Shown: one piece after another, positions 35,663 through 44,760 of the stretch | Numbering within the stretch: position 1 is the first letter of the stretch | Layout of the letters: each line of letters starts with the position of its first letter | DNA from: Magnetospirillum sp. UT-4 | GTDB taxonomy: Bacteria; Pseudomonadota; Alphaproteobacteria; Rhodospirillales; Magnetospirillaceae | Assembly (NCBI RefSeq): GCF_902729435.1 | Contig: NZ_CACVCG010000056.1 | Location: 2,858-47,648 of the forward strand | Length of the DNA stretch: 44,791 bases | Direction of reading: 5' to 3' | Program-made: the position numbers and the translations under genes | The notes under the pieces: generated by a model | Database searches by the model: none | Told to the model about the DNA's origin: nothing | The model's input: only the letters and a program-made list of their open reading frames with translations

Positions 35663-36442
35663 ATGCCCGAGTTTTCCACCGTGTCCCTCGAGGACGTCAC
35701 CACCCTGGTCATGCACTGGGGCATCAGCGGCGCCTGGGCGCTGGTCATCCTGCTGGCCGGCTGGGTGCTGGCGCGCTGGGCCGAGCGGGCGGTCGAGTCC
35801 GGCCTGGCCCGGGTCAGGGTCGCCGACGTCATGCTGCGCGGCTTCTTCGCCTCGCTGGCCCGCTGGGCGCTGCTGGCCTTCACCGGCGTGGCGGTGCTCG
35901 AGAAGCTGGGGGTGCAGACCACCTCGCTGGTGGCCATCCTGGGCGCCGCCGGCCTGGCCATCGGCCTCGCCCTGCAGGGCACCCTGTCCAACCTGGCGGC
36001 GGGCGTGATGCTGCTGCTGTTCCGCCCGTTCAAGGTCGGCGACGGCATCGAGGCCGGCGCCCTGGCCGGCACGGTGGCGCAGGTGTCGCTGTTCCACACC
36101 ATCCTGGTGACCGGCGACAACATCCGCGTCATCGCCCCCAATTCGGCGGTGTGGAGCGCCGCCATCCGCAACCTCAGCCACCTGCCGACCCGCAAGGTCG
36201 AGGTGGTGGTGCCGCTGCCCTACGGCGCCGAGGTCGAGGCATCCATGGCCCGCATCCGCGCCCTGATGGCCGCCGATTCCCGCATCGCCGCCGAGCCCGC
36301 CCCCGGCGTCGCGGTGGCCAAGTTCGGCGAGAAGACGGTGGACGTGTCGGCCACCTGCTGGTGCGCCACCGGCGATGCCGGCGGCGTCAAGGCGGCGCTG
36401 ATGGCGGCGATCCTGAAAGAATGCCGGGTGGGGGCGGCCTGA
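35663..36442 (+). CDS. MscS-family mechanosensitive channel
   Basis: A 259-residue small-conductance mechanosensitive channel. Three membrane segments are seen; the third carries the pore pattern ILGAAGLAIGLALQGTLSNLAAG, followed by FRPFKVGD and the beta domain (IRVIAPNSAVWSAAIRNLS). It releases solutes on osmotic downshock. CGGAGG at 35649-35654 supports the ATG. The gene lies 40 bases after soeC and may be read through from that operon, though the functional link is unclear. Confidence 0.94.
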   Translation: MPEFSTVSLEDVTTLVMHWGISGAWALVILLAGWVLARWAERAVESGLARVRVADVMLRGFFASLARWALLAFTGVAVLEKLGVQTTSLVAILGAAGLAIGLALQGTLSNLAAGVMLLLFRPFKVGDGIEAGALAGTVAQVSLFHTILVTGDNIRVIAPNSAVWSAAIRNLSHLPTRKVEVVVPLPYGAEVEASMARIRALMAADSRIAAEPAPGVAVAKFGEKTVDVSATCWCATGDAGGVKAALMAAILKECRVGAA

Positions 36443-36475
36443 GCTCGCGGCCGGGCCGGTGATATCACTGCCCTC

Positions 36476-36504
36476 TTGCGCCTTTTCTTCGTCGGCATTA
36501 GGTT
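36476..36504 (+). promoter_or_regulatory. Candidate promoter for coaBC-dut
   Basis: TTGCGC (36476-36481) and TAGGTT (36499-36504) are 17 bases apart, 42 bases before the GTG start of coaBC, in an AT-richer gap. Confidence 0.4.
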
Positions 36505-36545
36505 AATCACACCCGATCCTGGGTATTTAGCCTGAGGTTACCCCC

Positions 36546-37754
36546 GTGCTCGACGGTCGGCGCATCCTTCTGGTCATTTCCGGCGGCATCGCCGCGTACA
36601 AAAGCCTGGAATTGATCCGCCGGCTGCGCGAAAGCGGCGCCGATGTGCGTTGCCTGCTGACCCGCAACGCGGAGAATTTCGTCACGCCGCTGTCGGTGCA
36701 GACCCTGTCGGGCAACCGCGTCCACGCCGACACCTTCTCGCTGACCGACGAGCACGAGATCGGTCACATCACCCTGGCGCGCGACTGCGACATGGTGGTG
36801 GTGGCGCCGTGCACCGCCAACCTGCTGGCCAAGATGGCGACCGGACTGGCCGACGACCTCGCCTCGACGGCGCTGCTGGTCACCGACAAGCCGATCCTGG
36901 TGGCCCCGGCCATGAACTTCCGCATGTGGGGGCATCCGGCCACCCAGGCCAATCTGGCCACCGTCAAGGCGCGCGGCGCCGCAGTGATCGGCCCCAATGC
37001 CGGGCCGCTGGCCGAGGGTGAATCGGGGGTGGGCCGCATGGCCGAGCCGGCCGAGATCGCCGCCGCCATCGAGGGACGGCTGGCCGCCGGGCCGCTCAAG
37101 GGCCTGCGGGCTTTGGTCACCTCGGGCCCCACCTACGAGGCTATCGACCCGGTCCGCTTCATCGGCAACCGCTCGTCGGGCAAGCAGGGCCACGCTTTGG
37201 CCGCCGCGCTGGCCCGCCTGGGCGCCGAGGTGACCCTGATCTCCGGCCCGGTGGCGCTGGCCGATCCGGCCGGGGTGACCACCGTGCACGTGGAAACGGC
37301 GCGCGAGATGCTGGGCGCCGCGCTGGCGCGCCTGCCCGTCGATGTGGCGGTGTGTGCCGCCGCGGTGGCCGACTGGACGGTCTCCAACGCCTCGAAGGAG
37401 AAGCGCAAGAAGCAGCCGGGCGGCCCGCCGCCGGTGATCGAGCTGGCGCCCAATCCCGACATCCTGGCCACCCTGTCCGAACGCGGCTCGGCCCGCCCGC
37501 AGCTGGTGGTGGGATTCGCCGCCGAGACCGAGACGGTGGTCGAGCACGCCAAGGCCAAGCTGGCGCGCAAGGGCTGCGACTGGATCGTCGCCAACGACGT
37601 GTCGCCGGCCGTCGGCACGTTCGGCGGCGATTTCAACGCCGTCCACCTGATCAGCCAGGCCGGTGTCGAGGACTGGCCGCGCTGCTCCAAGGCCGACGTC
37701 GCCGAGCGGCTGGCCTGGCGCATCGCCGACGCCCTGACCGGAGGACACCCGTGA
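36546..37754 (+). CDS. coaBC: Bifunctional CoaBC (phosphopantothenoylcysteine synthetase/decarboxylase)
   Basis: A 402-residue two-domain enzyme of coenzyme A synthesis. The N-terminal flavin-dependent decarboxylase (CoaC) has [16 protein letters not shown], the His of [22 protein letters not shown] and APAMNFRMW. The C-terminal synthetase (CoaB) has [28 protein letters not shown] and CAAAVADW. It starts with GTG at 36546, with GAGG upstream. The stop overlaps the GTG of dut, so the two are translationally coupled; coaBC-dut is a common pairing in alphaproteobacteria. Confidence 0.97.
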   Translation: MLDGRRILLVISGGIAAYKSLELIRRLRESGADVRCLLTRNAENFVTPLSVQTLSGNRVHADTFSLTDEHEIGHITLARDCDMVVVAPCTANLLAKMATGLADDLASTALLVTDKPILVAPAMNFRMWGHPATQANLATVKARGAAVIGPNAGPLAEGESGVGRMAEPAEIAAAIEGRLAAGPLKGLRALVTSGPTYEAIDPVRFIGNRSSGKQGHALAAALARLGAEVTLISGPVALADPAGVTTVHVETAREMLGAALARLPVDVAVCAAAVADWTVSNASKEKRKKQPGGPPPVIELAPNPDILATLSERGSARPQLVVGFAAETETVVEHAKAKLARKGCDWIVANDVSPAVGTFGGDFNAVHLISQAGVEDWPRCSKADVAERLAWRIADALTGGHP

Positions 37755-38212
37755 CCATCCCCATCCCCATCCTGCGCCTGGCCCATGCCGAGGACCTGCC
37801 GCTGCCGCGCTACGAGACCGCCCATGCCGCCGGCCTCGACCTGATGGCCTGCGTCCCGGCCGACATCGCTTTGGCGCCCGGCCGGCGGGCGATGGTTGCC
37901 ACCGGCTTCGCCATCGCTTTGCCCGAGGGCTTCGAGGCCCAGGTGCGGCCGCGTTCGGGCCTGGCGGCGCGGCACGGCATCACCGTGCTCAACAGCCCCG
38001 GCACCATCGATGCCGATTACCGCGGCGAGATCGCGGTGATCCTGATCAATCTGGGCGACGCCCCCTTCACCGTCAGCCGCGGCATGCGCATCGCCCAGCT
38101 GGTGGTGGCGCCGGTGGCGCGGGCCGAGTGGGTGGAAAGCCAGGCCCTGCCCGAAACCGGGCGGGGCGAGGGCGGTTTCGGATCGACCGGCAGCGGCCGG
38201 CAGGGAGGCTAG
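37751..38212 (+). CDS. dut: Deoxyuridine 5'-triphosphate nucleotidohydrolase (dUTPase)
   Basis: A 153-residue trimeric dUTPase that converts dUTP to dUMP, keeping uracil out of DNA. Motif 1 is AGLDLMA, motif 2 is VRPRSGLA, motif 3 reads [10 protein letters not shown] with the catalytic Asp, and motif 5 is [11 protein letters not shown] at the C-terminus. Translation starts at GTG 37751, overlapping the coaBC stop (GTGA). It is functionally related to the uracil-DNA glycosylase elsewhere in the window, but not linked. Confidence 0.97.
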   Translation: MTIPIPILRLAHAEDLPLPRYETAHAAGLDLMACVPADIALAPGRRAMVATGFAIALPEGFEAQVRPRSGLAARHGITVLNSPGTIDADYRGEIAVILINLGDAPFTVSRGMRIAQLVVAPVARAEWVESQALPETGRGEGGFGSTGSGRQGG

Positions 38213-38215
38213 AGC

Positions 38216-38671
38216 ATGCTGCGCCCGTCCAAGAAGATGCTGTTCGCCATCGAGGCGGTGCTCGACATCGCCTACCACGCCGGCGGCGAGCCGGTGCAGA
38301 GCCGCGAGATCACCCGCCGCCAGGGCATCCCGCGCCGCTACCTGGAACAGACCCTGCAGCAGCTGGTGCGCTCCGGCGTGCTGGTCGGCGTGCGCGGCCC
38401 CCGGGGCGGCTACCGCCTGGCCCGCGAGCGCCGGCGCATCTCGGTGGGCGAGATCGTCCGGGTGGTGCGCCAGCTGGAAACCGCCGAGGACCCCTACCAG
38501 GACATCCCCGCCTCGGATCTGGGCAAGAACGTCATCCGGCCCATGTGGGGCGAGCTGTCCGACGAGATCATGGCCCGCCTGGACGCCATCACCATCGACG
38601 ATCTGTGCATGCGCTCCTACAAGACGGGTATCCCGTCCGAGGCCCACGCCAAGCTGGATTTCATCATCTGA
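38216..38671 (+). CDS. Rrf2-family transcriptional regulator
   Basis: A 151-residue winged-helix regulator of the Rrf2 family. The N-terminal helix-turn-helix reads SREITRRQGIPRRYLEQTLQQL and the wing is VRGPRGGYRLAR. The three-cysteine cluster of IscR, NsrR and RirA is absent; the only Cys in the region is in DDLCMRS. This makes a cysteine-metabolism regulator of the CymR type more likely than an iron-sulfur sensor. It begins four bases after dut and lies 73 bases before cysK, so control of cysK is a reasonable inference. Confidence 0.92.
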   Translation: MLRPSKKMLFAIEAVLDIAYHAGGEPVQSREITRRQGIPRRYLEQTLQQLVRSGVLVGVRGPRGGYRLARERRRISVGEIVRVVRQLETAEDPYQDIPASDLGKNVIRPMWGELSDEIMARLDAITIDDLCMRSYKTGIPSEAHAKLDFII

Positions 38672-38744
38672 CGGCTTGCCGCGGCGCCGCGATGGTGCAA
38701 GACTGTATTTTTGCTGAATTCCACACCCGGCGCGAGGGAATAGC

Positions 38745-39686
<942 letters not shown>

Positions 39687-39707
39687 CGAACACCCCCCTC
39701 CCTTATT

Positions 39708-39850
39708 CCCTCCCCCCTTGCGGGGGAGGGCCAGGGTGGGGGGGAACCGCGTCGGACGGAGTCGCGGACCTCACCCCACCCCCACCCCTCCCCATCGAGG
39801 GGAGGGGAGTAAAAAAGGAGGGCCCTCCCCATCAAGGGGAGGGGAGTACC
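39708..39850. repeat. Cluster of G/C-rich palindromic repeats between cysK and moeB
   Basis: Three hairpins lie in a row. They are CCCTCCCCC with GGGGGAGGG at 39708-39730, CCCCTCCCC-ATCGA-GGGGAGGGG (39785-39807), and CCCTCCCC-ATCAA-GGGGAGGG (39823-39843). The last two are near-identical copies and share the trailing AGTA. Between them, AACCGCGTCGGACGG (39745-39759) is repeated in inverted orientation at 42416-42430. The cluster fills the gap and ends 12 bases before the moeB start. Confidence 0.8.
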
Positions 39851-39861
39851 TGGAAGCGATC

Positions 39862-40662
39862 ATGACCTTCACCGAGGACCAGATCCGGCGCTATGCCCGC
39901 CACATCATCCTGCCCGAGGTCGGCGGGGTGGGGCAGGCGCGGCTGCTGGACTCGCGGGTGCTGGTGGTGGGGGCGGGCGGGCTCGGTTCGCCGGTGATCC
40001 TTTACCTCGCCGCCGCCGGAGTCGGCACCATCGGGGTGATCGACGACGACGTGGTCGATCTGTCCAATCTGCAGCGCCAGGTGCTGCACGCCACCGAGAG
40101 GGTCGGCCGGCCCAAGGTCGACAGCGCGGCGGACGCGGTGGCGGCCATCAATCCGGATGTCCGCCTGGTGCCCATCCGGGCGCGGCTGGACAAGGACAAC
40201 ATCCGCGCCATCCTGGCCGATTACCAGGTGGTGGCCGACGGCTCCGACAATTTCCCCACCCGCTTCCTGGTCAACGACGCCTGCCGGCTGGAGGGCAGGA
40301 CCCTGGTCTCGGCCGCCATCCTGCGCTTCGACGGCCAGCTCGCCACCTTCCGGCCGGGCGGCCCCTGCTATCGCTGCATCTACCGCGAGGCGCCGCCCGA
40401 GGGCGCCGTGCCCACCTGCTCGTCCGCCGGGGTGCTGGGGGCCATCGCCGGGGTGATGGGCTCGCTGCAGGCCACCGAGGTGCTGAAGGAGCTGCTGGGC
40501 ATCGGCGAGACCATGGCCGGCCGCCTGCTCATCGTCGACGCCCTGTCCACCACCTTCCGCACCGTCCGCGTGCCGCGCGATCCCGGCTGCCCGCTGTGCG
40601 GCGACCATCCCGCCATCACCGACCTCGCGTCCCATGGGAGCACCGCCCATGCCTGCGGCTGA
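39862..40662 (+). CDS. moeB: MoeB/ThiF-family adenylyltransferase
   Basis: A 266-residue E1-like enzyme that adenylates the C-terminal glycine of a sulfur-carrier protein such as MoaD or ThiS. The ATP site is VVGAGGLGSPV, followed by DLSNLQRQVLH and ADGSDNFPTRFL. A zinc site is formed by CYRC and CPLC near residues 171-174 and 245-248. There is no C-terminal rhodanese domain. GGAAG precedes the ATG by six bases, just after the palindromic repeat. Its end overlaps the DsrE2-like gene, which implies that the two are made together. The specific carrier partner is not visible. Confidence 0.93.
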   Translation: MTFTEDQIRRYARHIILPEVGGVGQARLLDSRVLVVGAGGLGSPVILYLAAAGVGTIGVIDDDVVDLSNLQRQVLHATERVGRPKVDSAADAVAAINPDVRLVPIRARLDKDNIRAILADYQVVADGSDNFPTRFLVNDACRLEGRTLVSAAILRFDGQLATFRPGGPCYRCIYREAPPEGAVPTCSSAGVLGAIAGVMGSLQATEVLKELLGIGETMAGRLLIVDALSTTFRTVRVPRDPGCPLCGDHPAITDLASHGSTAHACG

Positions 40663-41077
40663 GCAGCCCCGGAAGCTGTCCATCGTGGTGTTCTCGGGCG
40701 CCTTCGACCGCGTTCACTACGCCCTGGTGATGGCCGCCGCCGCCATCGCCTCCAACACCCCGGTCACCCTGTTCTTCACCATGTGGGCCGGCCGCGCGCT
40801 GGAGAAGGACCAGGGCTGGAAGCGCCTGCCGGTGTCGGAGGGCGGGTTGACCGCCGAGGCCATGGACGCCCAGTTCAGGGAACGCGGCGTCGCCACCTTC
40901 GAGGATCTGCTGTCCGCCTGCGTCGCTTTGGGGGTCACGGTGATGGTCTGCGAGATGGGGCTGAAGGCCCTGGGCATGGACCCCGACGGCCTGCGCCCCG
41001 ACGTGCCGGTGGCCAAGGGCGGCGTCGTCACCTTCCTGGCCGATGCCAGCAAGGACGGGGCGATGCTATTTGTATAG
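40649..41077 (+). CDS. DsrE2-like (DrsE_2) sulfur-transfer family protein
   Basis: A 142-residue soluble protein of the DsrE/DsrF-like family. It shows the block [21 protein letters not shown], then [10 protein letters not shown], and the conserved Cys in [12 protein letters not shown] (C101), the position that carries persulfide sulfur in DsrE-type proteins. It overlaps the moeB stop by 14 bases; the ATG at 40649 follows GGGAG with good spacing. Coupling to a MoeB/ThiF enzyme suggests a role in delivering sulfur, but no partner protein such as TusA or a rhodanese is in the window. Confidence 0.85.
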   Translation: MPAAEQPRKLSIVVFSGAFDRVHYALVMAAAAIASNTPVTLFFTMWAGRALEKDQGWKRLPVSEGGLTAEAMDAQFRERGVATFEDLLSACVALGVTVMVCEMGLKALGMDPDGLRPDVPVAKGGVVTFLADASKDGAMLFV

Positions 41078-41088
41078 AGTCTTGGTCT

Positions 41089-41190
41089 GCCCTCGCCGGG
41101 CGCGCGCCTCCGCGCGCTTGGCCGCGGCCTCAATGGCCGCTGGAAGGCGACGGCTTTCCAGCCGCCACCTTCTCCCTTGTGCGGCGCAGC
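41089..41190. repeat. Three-hairpin element, copy B, intergenic
   Basis: This copy aligns with that inside imuB (10180-10284). The stems are GCGCGC with GCGCGC (41101-41117 region), GCGGCC-TCAAT-GGCCGC (41124-41140) and TGGAAGGC-GACG-GCTTTCCA (41141-41160). The right end shares GGCGCAGC with copy A. Loops TCC and TCAAT are conserved while the stems differ in matching ways. It lies between the DsrE2-like gene and the CitE-like gene. A small inverted repeat ACGCA-N7-TGCGT follows at 41194-41210, a possible operator. Confidence 0.85.
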
Positions 41191-41244
41191 ATAACGCATC
41201 ATTATTGCGTCAACCCTAACGTCCCCGAAAGAGGATTGCGCGCC

Positions 41245-42294
41245 ATGAGCATCAAGCCGCCCCGCAAGTTTTTCGAGCCGCTCGCCATCGGCGCTCCCGC
41301 CCCCTATCGCGAGCTGCCGGTGCGGCTCGAGCGCATGATCCACTTCTTCCCGCCGCATGTGGAGAAGATGCGGGCCAAGGTGCCGGAGATGGCCCGGCAG
41401 GTGGACGTGCTGCTGGGCAATCTCGAGGACGCCATCCCCGCCGACGCCAAGGAGGCGGCGCGGGCCGGCCTGGTCGAGGTGGCCAAGGCCTGGGACCCGT
41501 CCTCGGGCTGCGGCCTGTGGACCCGGGTCAACTGCCTCAACAGCCCGTGGTTCCTCGACGACCTCACCACCCTGGTGGCGGCGGCCGGCGACAAGCTGGA
41601 CGTGGTCATGCTGCCCAAGGTCGAAGGGCCGTGGGACATTCATTACCTCGACCAGCTGCTGGCCCAGCTGGAGGCCAGGCACGGCGTCACCAAGCCGATC
41701 CTGATCCATGCCATCCTGGAGACGGCGCTGGGGGTCGAGCAGGTGGCGGCCATCGCCCAGGCCTCGCCCCGCATGCACGGCATGAGCCTGGGGCCGGCCG
41801 ACCTTGCCGCCAGCCGCGGCATGAAGACCACCCGGGTCGGCGGCGGCCATCCCTTCTACGGCGTGCTGGAAGATGCCAGGGGCGACGCGCCCCGCACCCT
41901 GTTCCAGCAGGATCTGTGGCACTACACCGTGGCCCGCATGGTGGATGCCTGCCAGTCGGCCGGCATCAAGGCCTTCTACGGCCCGTTCGGCGACTTCTCC
42001 GACTCGGCGGCGTGCGAGGCGCAGTTCCGCAACGCCTTCCTGCTCGGCTGCGCCGGCGCCTGGAGCCTGCATCCCAGCCAGATCGCCATCGCCAAGACGG
42101 TGTTCAGCCCCGACGTGGACGAGGTGCTGTTCGCGAAGAAGATTCTGGACTCCATGCCCGACGGCTCGGGCGCGGTGATGATCGACGGCAAGATGCAGGA
42201 CGACGCCACCTGGAAGCAGGCCAAGGTCATGGTCGACCTCGCCCGCGCCGTCGCCGCCAAGGACCAGGCCATGGCGGAGAAGTACGGGCTGTGA
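41245..42294 (+). CDS. CitE/malyl-CoA lyase-like HpcH/HpaI family enzyme
   Basis: A 349-residue TIM-barrel lyase of the CitE/Mcl group, which cleaves or forms acyl-CoA esters such as malyl-CoA. Seen are the metal-binding and substrate blocks [60 protein letters not shown] and the C-terminal [17 protein letters not shown]. It resembles L-malyl-CoA/beta-methylmalyl-CoA lyases and longer alphaproteobacterial relatives; the substrate is not certain. AAAGAGGA precedes the ATG at 41245. It stands alone between two repeat elements. Confidence 0.88.
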   Translation: MSIKPPRKFFEPLAIGAPAPYRELPVRLERMIHFFPPHVEKMRAKVPEMARQVDVLLGNLEDAIPADAKEAARAGLVEVAKAWDPSSGCGLWTRVNCLNSPWFLDDLTTLVAAAGDKLDVVMLPKVEGPWDIHYLDQLLAQLEARHGVTKPILIHAILETALGVEQVAAIAQASPRMHGMSLGPADLAASRGMKTTRVGGGHPFYGVLEDARGDAPRTLFQQDLWHYTVARMVDACQSAGIKAFYGPFGDFSDSAACEAQFRNAFLLGCAGAWSLHPSQIAIAKTVFSPDVDEVLFAKKILDSMPDGSGAVMIDGKMQDDATWKQAKVMVDLARAVAAKDQAMAEKYGL

Positions 42295-42305
42295 CACGGC
42301 TTTTT

Positions 42306-42390
42306 CGTCGTCCCCGCGCAGGCGGGGACCCAGGGGGTGCGCCGGCAGTTGTTCCGTGGCCCTGGGTTCCCGCCTTCGCGGGAACGACGG
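42306..42390. repeat. Double-hairpin palindromic repeat
   Basis: Two hairpins, TCCCCGC-GCAG-GCGGGGA (42311-42328) and GTTCCCGC-CTTC-GCGGGAAC (42366-42385), are themselves arranged as an inverted repeat. CGTCG at the start pairs with CGACG at the end, and CCCAGG with CCTGGG inside. The plan matches the inner part of the element at 5319-5420. It lies 12 bases after the CitE-like gene and could end its transcript. Confidence 0.8.
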
Positions 42391-42409
42391 AATTCCGGTG
42401 AGGCCGCAC

Positions 42410-43171
42410 ATGATTCCGTCCGACGCGGTTCTCCCCCCCACCCCAACCCTCCCCCACCAGGGGGGAGGGAGTTTAATTCTCCCCCCCGTCATCGGCCATC
42501 GCGGCGCCGCCGGGCATGCCCCCGAGAACACTCCCGCCTCGTTCCGCGCGGCGGCCGCCCTGGGCTGCCGCATGGTCGAGTTCGACGTGCGGCTGTCGGC
42601 CGATGGCGTGCCGGTGGTGTTCCACGACGACACCCTGGAACGCTGCACCGGTGCCACCGGGCCGGTGAAGGCGCGCGGCCTGGCCGAGCTGCAGCGCCTG
42701 GGCGTCGCCACCCTGGCCGAGGTGCTGGCCCTGTGCCTGGAGCTGGGCCTGGCGGTCAATATCGAGATCAAGCCCGACCGGGGCGACGAGCGGGCCACCG
42801 CCGCGGCCGCGCTGGAGGTCGCCGCCGGGGCCTGGCCGTCCGACCGGCCGCCCCCGCTGGTGTCCTCGTTCAGCCGCGTCGCCCTGGCGACGGCGCGCCA
42901 AGTGGCGCCGGCCTGGCCGCGCGGCCTGCTGGTGGGCGGGCTGCCGGCCGATTGGCGGCAGGCGGCGGAGGCCTTGGGCTGCGTCGCCATCCACGCCGAC
43001 CACCGCCGGCTGGGGGCGGCCACCATCGCCCGCATCGCCGCCGCCGGGCTGGCGGTGCTGGCCTATACCGTCAACGATCCGGGTCGGGCGGCGGTGCTGT
43101 GGCGGCGTGGCGTGGCGGCGGTGTTTTCCGACCGGCCGGGCCGGATTTCGGCGGCGCAAAATACAATGTAA
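42410..43171 (+). CDS. Glycerophosphodiester phosphodiesterase with a repeat-derived N-terminus
   Basis: A 253-residue TIM-barrel enzyme that hydrolyses glycerophosphodiesters to glycerol 3-phosphate and an alcohol. The catalytic block VIGHRGAAGHAPENT holds the His and Arg-Gly, followed by EFDVRLSADGVPVVFHDD and NIEIKP. The family start is normally just before VIGHRG. Here no start codon exists near it in frame; the only good one is ATG 42410, with TGAGG upstream. Residues about 3-25 are therefore encoded by the palindromic repeat at 42416-42470 and include PTPTLPHQGGG. Confidence 0.9.
   Translation: MIPSDAVLPPTPTLPHQGGGSLILPPVIGHRGAAGHAPENTPASFRAAAALGCRMVEFDVRLSADGVPVVFHDDTLERCTGATGPVKARGLAELQRLGVATLAEVLALCLELGLAVNIEIKPDRGDERATAAAALEVAAGAWPSDRPPPLVSSFSRVALATARQVAPAWPRGLLVGGLPADWRQAAEALGCVAIHADHRRLGAATIARIAAAGLAVLAYTVNDPGRAAVLWRRGVAAVFSDRPGRISAAQNTM
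42416..42470. repeat. Interspersed G/C-rich repeat, inverted copy of 39708-39759
   Basis: CCGTCCGACGCGGTT (42416-42430) is the exact inverse complement of 39745-39759. The following C-rich tract and the hairpin CCCTCCCCC-ACCAG-GGGGGAGGG (42447-42469) match the other copy. It overlaps the first codons of the phosphodiesterase gene. Confidence 0.8.
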
Positions 43172-43262
43172 TGAATTTTTCACGTCCGAGGTGGCAAAGC
43201 GGCGAAATGCCCGCTAGAACTATGGCGCATCAGCGTTCGCCCCGCAGGAAAGGCCGTTTCAG

Positions 43263-44663
43263 TTGTTCAGACTCGACCCCATCGTCATCTCCGGTCGCGA
43301 GGTTCTTCCCGTCGTCGAAGGCGGCAAGGGCATCAACGTGTCCAACGGCGAAAGCTCCGGCGCGTGGGCGGCGGCCGGCGGCGTAGCCACCTTCTCGGGC
43401 GTCAACGCCGACACCTACGACGAGACCGGCAAGCTGATCCCCATGGTCTACCATGGCAAGACCCGCACCGAGCGGCACCGCGAGCTGATCGCGTTCGGCA
43501 TCAAGGGCGCCATCGCCCAGGCCCGCATCGCCCACGACATCTCGGGCGGCAAGGGTCGCGTCCACATGAACGTGCTGTGGGAGATGGGCGGCGCCGAGGA
43601 CATCCTGGTCGGCGCGCTGGAGGGGGCCAAGGGCCTGATCCACGGCGTCACCTGCGGCGCCGGCATGCCCTATCGGGTCGCCGAGCTGGCGGCCGGGTTC
43701 GGCGTCTATTACTACCCCATCGTCTCCTCGGCGCGGGCCTTCCGCGCCCTGTGGAAGCGCGCCTACCACAAGCACGGCGAGTTGCTGGGCGGCGTCGTCT
43801 ACGAGGATCCGTGGCTGGCCGGCGGCCATAACGGCCTGTCCAATTCCGAGGACCCGGAAAAGCCCGAGCCGCCCATGGGCCGCGTCATCGAGCTGCGCAA
43901 GACCATGCGCGATTGCGGCGTGTCCGATTCCGTTCCGGTCTTCATGGCCGGCGGCGTGTGGGCGCTGAAGGAATGGAGCGACTGGATCGGCAATCCCGAG
44001 CTGGGCGCCGTCGCCTTCCAGTTCGGCACAAGGCCGCTGCTGACCCGCGAAAGCCCGATCTCGGAGGCCTGGAAGCGGCGGCTGCTGACCTTGACCCCGG
44101 GCGACGTGCTGCTGCACCGCTTCAGCCCCACCGGCTTCTATTCGTCGGCGGTGAAGAACGGCTTCATCCGCGAGCTGGTGGAACGCTCGGACCGCCAGAT
44201 CGCCTATTCCTCGGAAAGCGTCGGCGACCATGTCGCCGAGCTGCCCATCGGCGCCCGCAGCCGCATCGTCTGGGTCACCCCCCACGACAAGGCGGCGGCC
44301 CTGGGCTGGATCGCCGAGGGCTTCTCCGAGGCGCTGCGCACCCCCGACAGCACCCTGGTCTTCGTCGCCCCCGACAAGGCCGAGGAAATCCGCAAGGACC
44401 AGGTCGACTGCATGGGCTGCCTGTCCATGTGCGCCTTCTCCAACTGGGCGCAGAACGAGGCCGGCACCAACGGCAAGAAGGCCGATCCGCGCAGCTTCTG
44501 CATCCAGAAGACGCTGCAGAACATCGGCCATGGCGGCGACGTCGAGCACGAGCTGATGTTCGCCGGCCACAACGCCTTCCGCTTCGGCTCCGACCCGTTC
44601 TACAAGGATGGGTTCATTCCCACCGTCGGCCAACTGGTCGACCGCATCGCCAGCGGGGATTAG
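43263..44663 (+). CDS. Nitronate monooxygenase-like flavoprotein with a C-terminal Cys cluster
   Basis: A 466-residue FMN-dependent TIM-barrel protein of the nitronate monooxygenase (2-nitropropane dioxygenase) family. Visible are the phosphate-binding and substrate regions LIHGVTCGAGMPYRVAELA, VFMAGGVWALKEW and GAVAFQFGTRPLLT. The C-terminal 100 residues carry CMGCLSMC and a further Cys in SFCIQ, a CX2CX3CX22C pattern that could hold an iron-sulfur cluster, unusual for the family. Translation begins at TTG 43263 with AGGAAAGG nine bases before. It may instead be a flavin reductase or dehydrogenase related to that family. Confidence 0.85.
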   Translation: MFRLDPIVISGREVLPVVEGGKGINVSNGESSGAWAAAGGVATFSGVNADTYDETGKLIPMVYHGKTRTERHRELIAFGIKGAIAQARIAHDISGGKGRVHMNVLWEMGGAEDILVGALEGAKGLIHGVTCGAGMPYRVAELAAGFGVYYYPIVSSARAFRALWKRAYHKHGELLGGVVYEDPWLAGGHNGLSNSEDPEKPEPPMGRVIELRKTMRDCGVSDSVPVFMAGGVWALKEWSDWIGNPELGAVAFQFGTRPLLTRESPISEAWKRRLLTLTPGDVLLHRFSPTGFYSSAVKNGFIRELVERSDRQIAYSSESVGDHVAELPIGARSRIVWVTPHDKAAALGWIAEGFSEALRTPDSTLVFVAPDKAEEIRKDQVDCMGCLSMCAFSNWAQNEAGTNGKKADPRSFCIQKTLQNIGHGGDVEHELMFAGHNAFRFGSDPFYKDGFIPTVGQLVDRIASGD

Positions 44664-44715
44664 GGGGGCTTCTCCCCTCCCCTGGCGTCGCCGTTAGGCC
44701 ATTCCGTGTCCTTAG

Positions 44716-44760
44716 CCTCATCCTGAGGAGAGCGCGCAGCGCTCGTCTCGAAGGATGGGG
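44716..44760. repeat. Palindromic intergenic repeat
   Basis: CCTCATCCT (44716-44724) is matched by AGGATGGGG (44752-44760), and the centre forms GAGCGC-GCA-GCGCTC. Repeats of this general form are widespread in alphaproteobacterial intergenic DNA. No gene is seen between 44664 and the window end. Confidence 0.7.
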
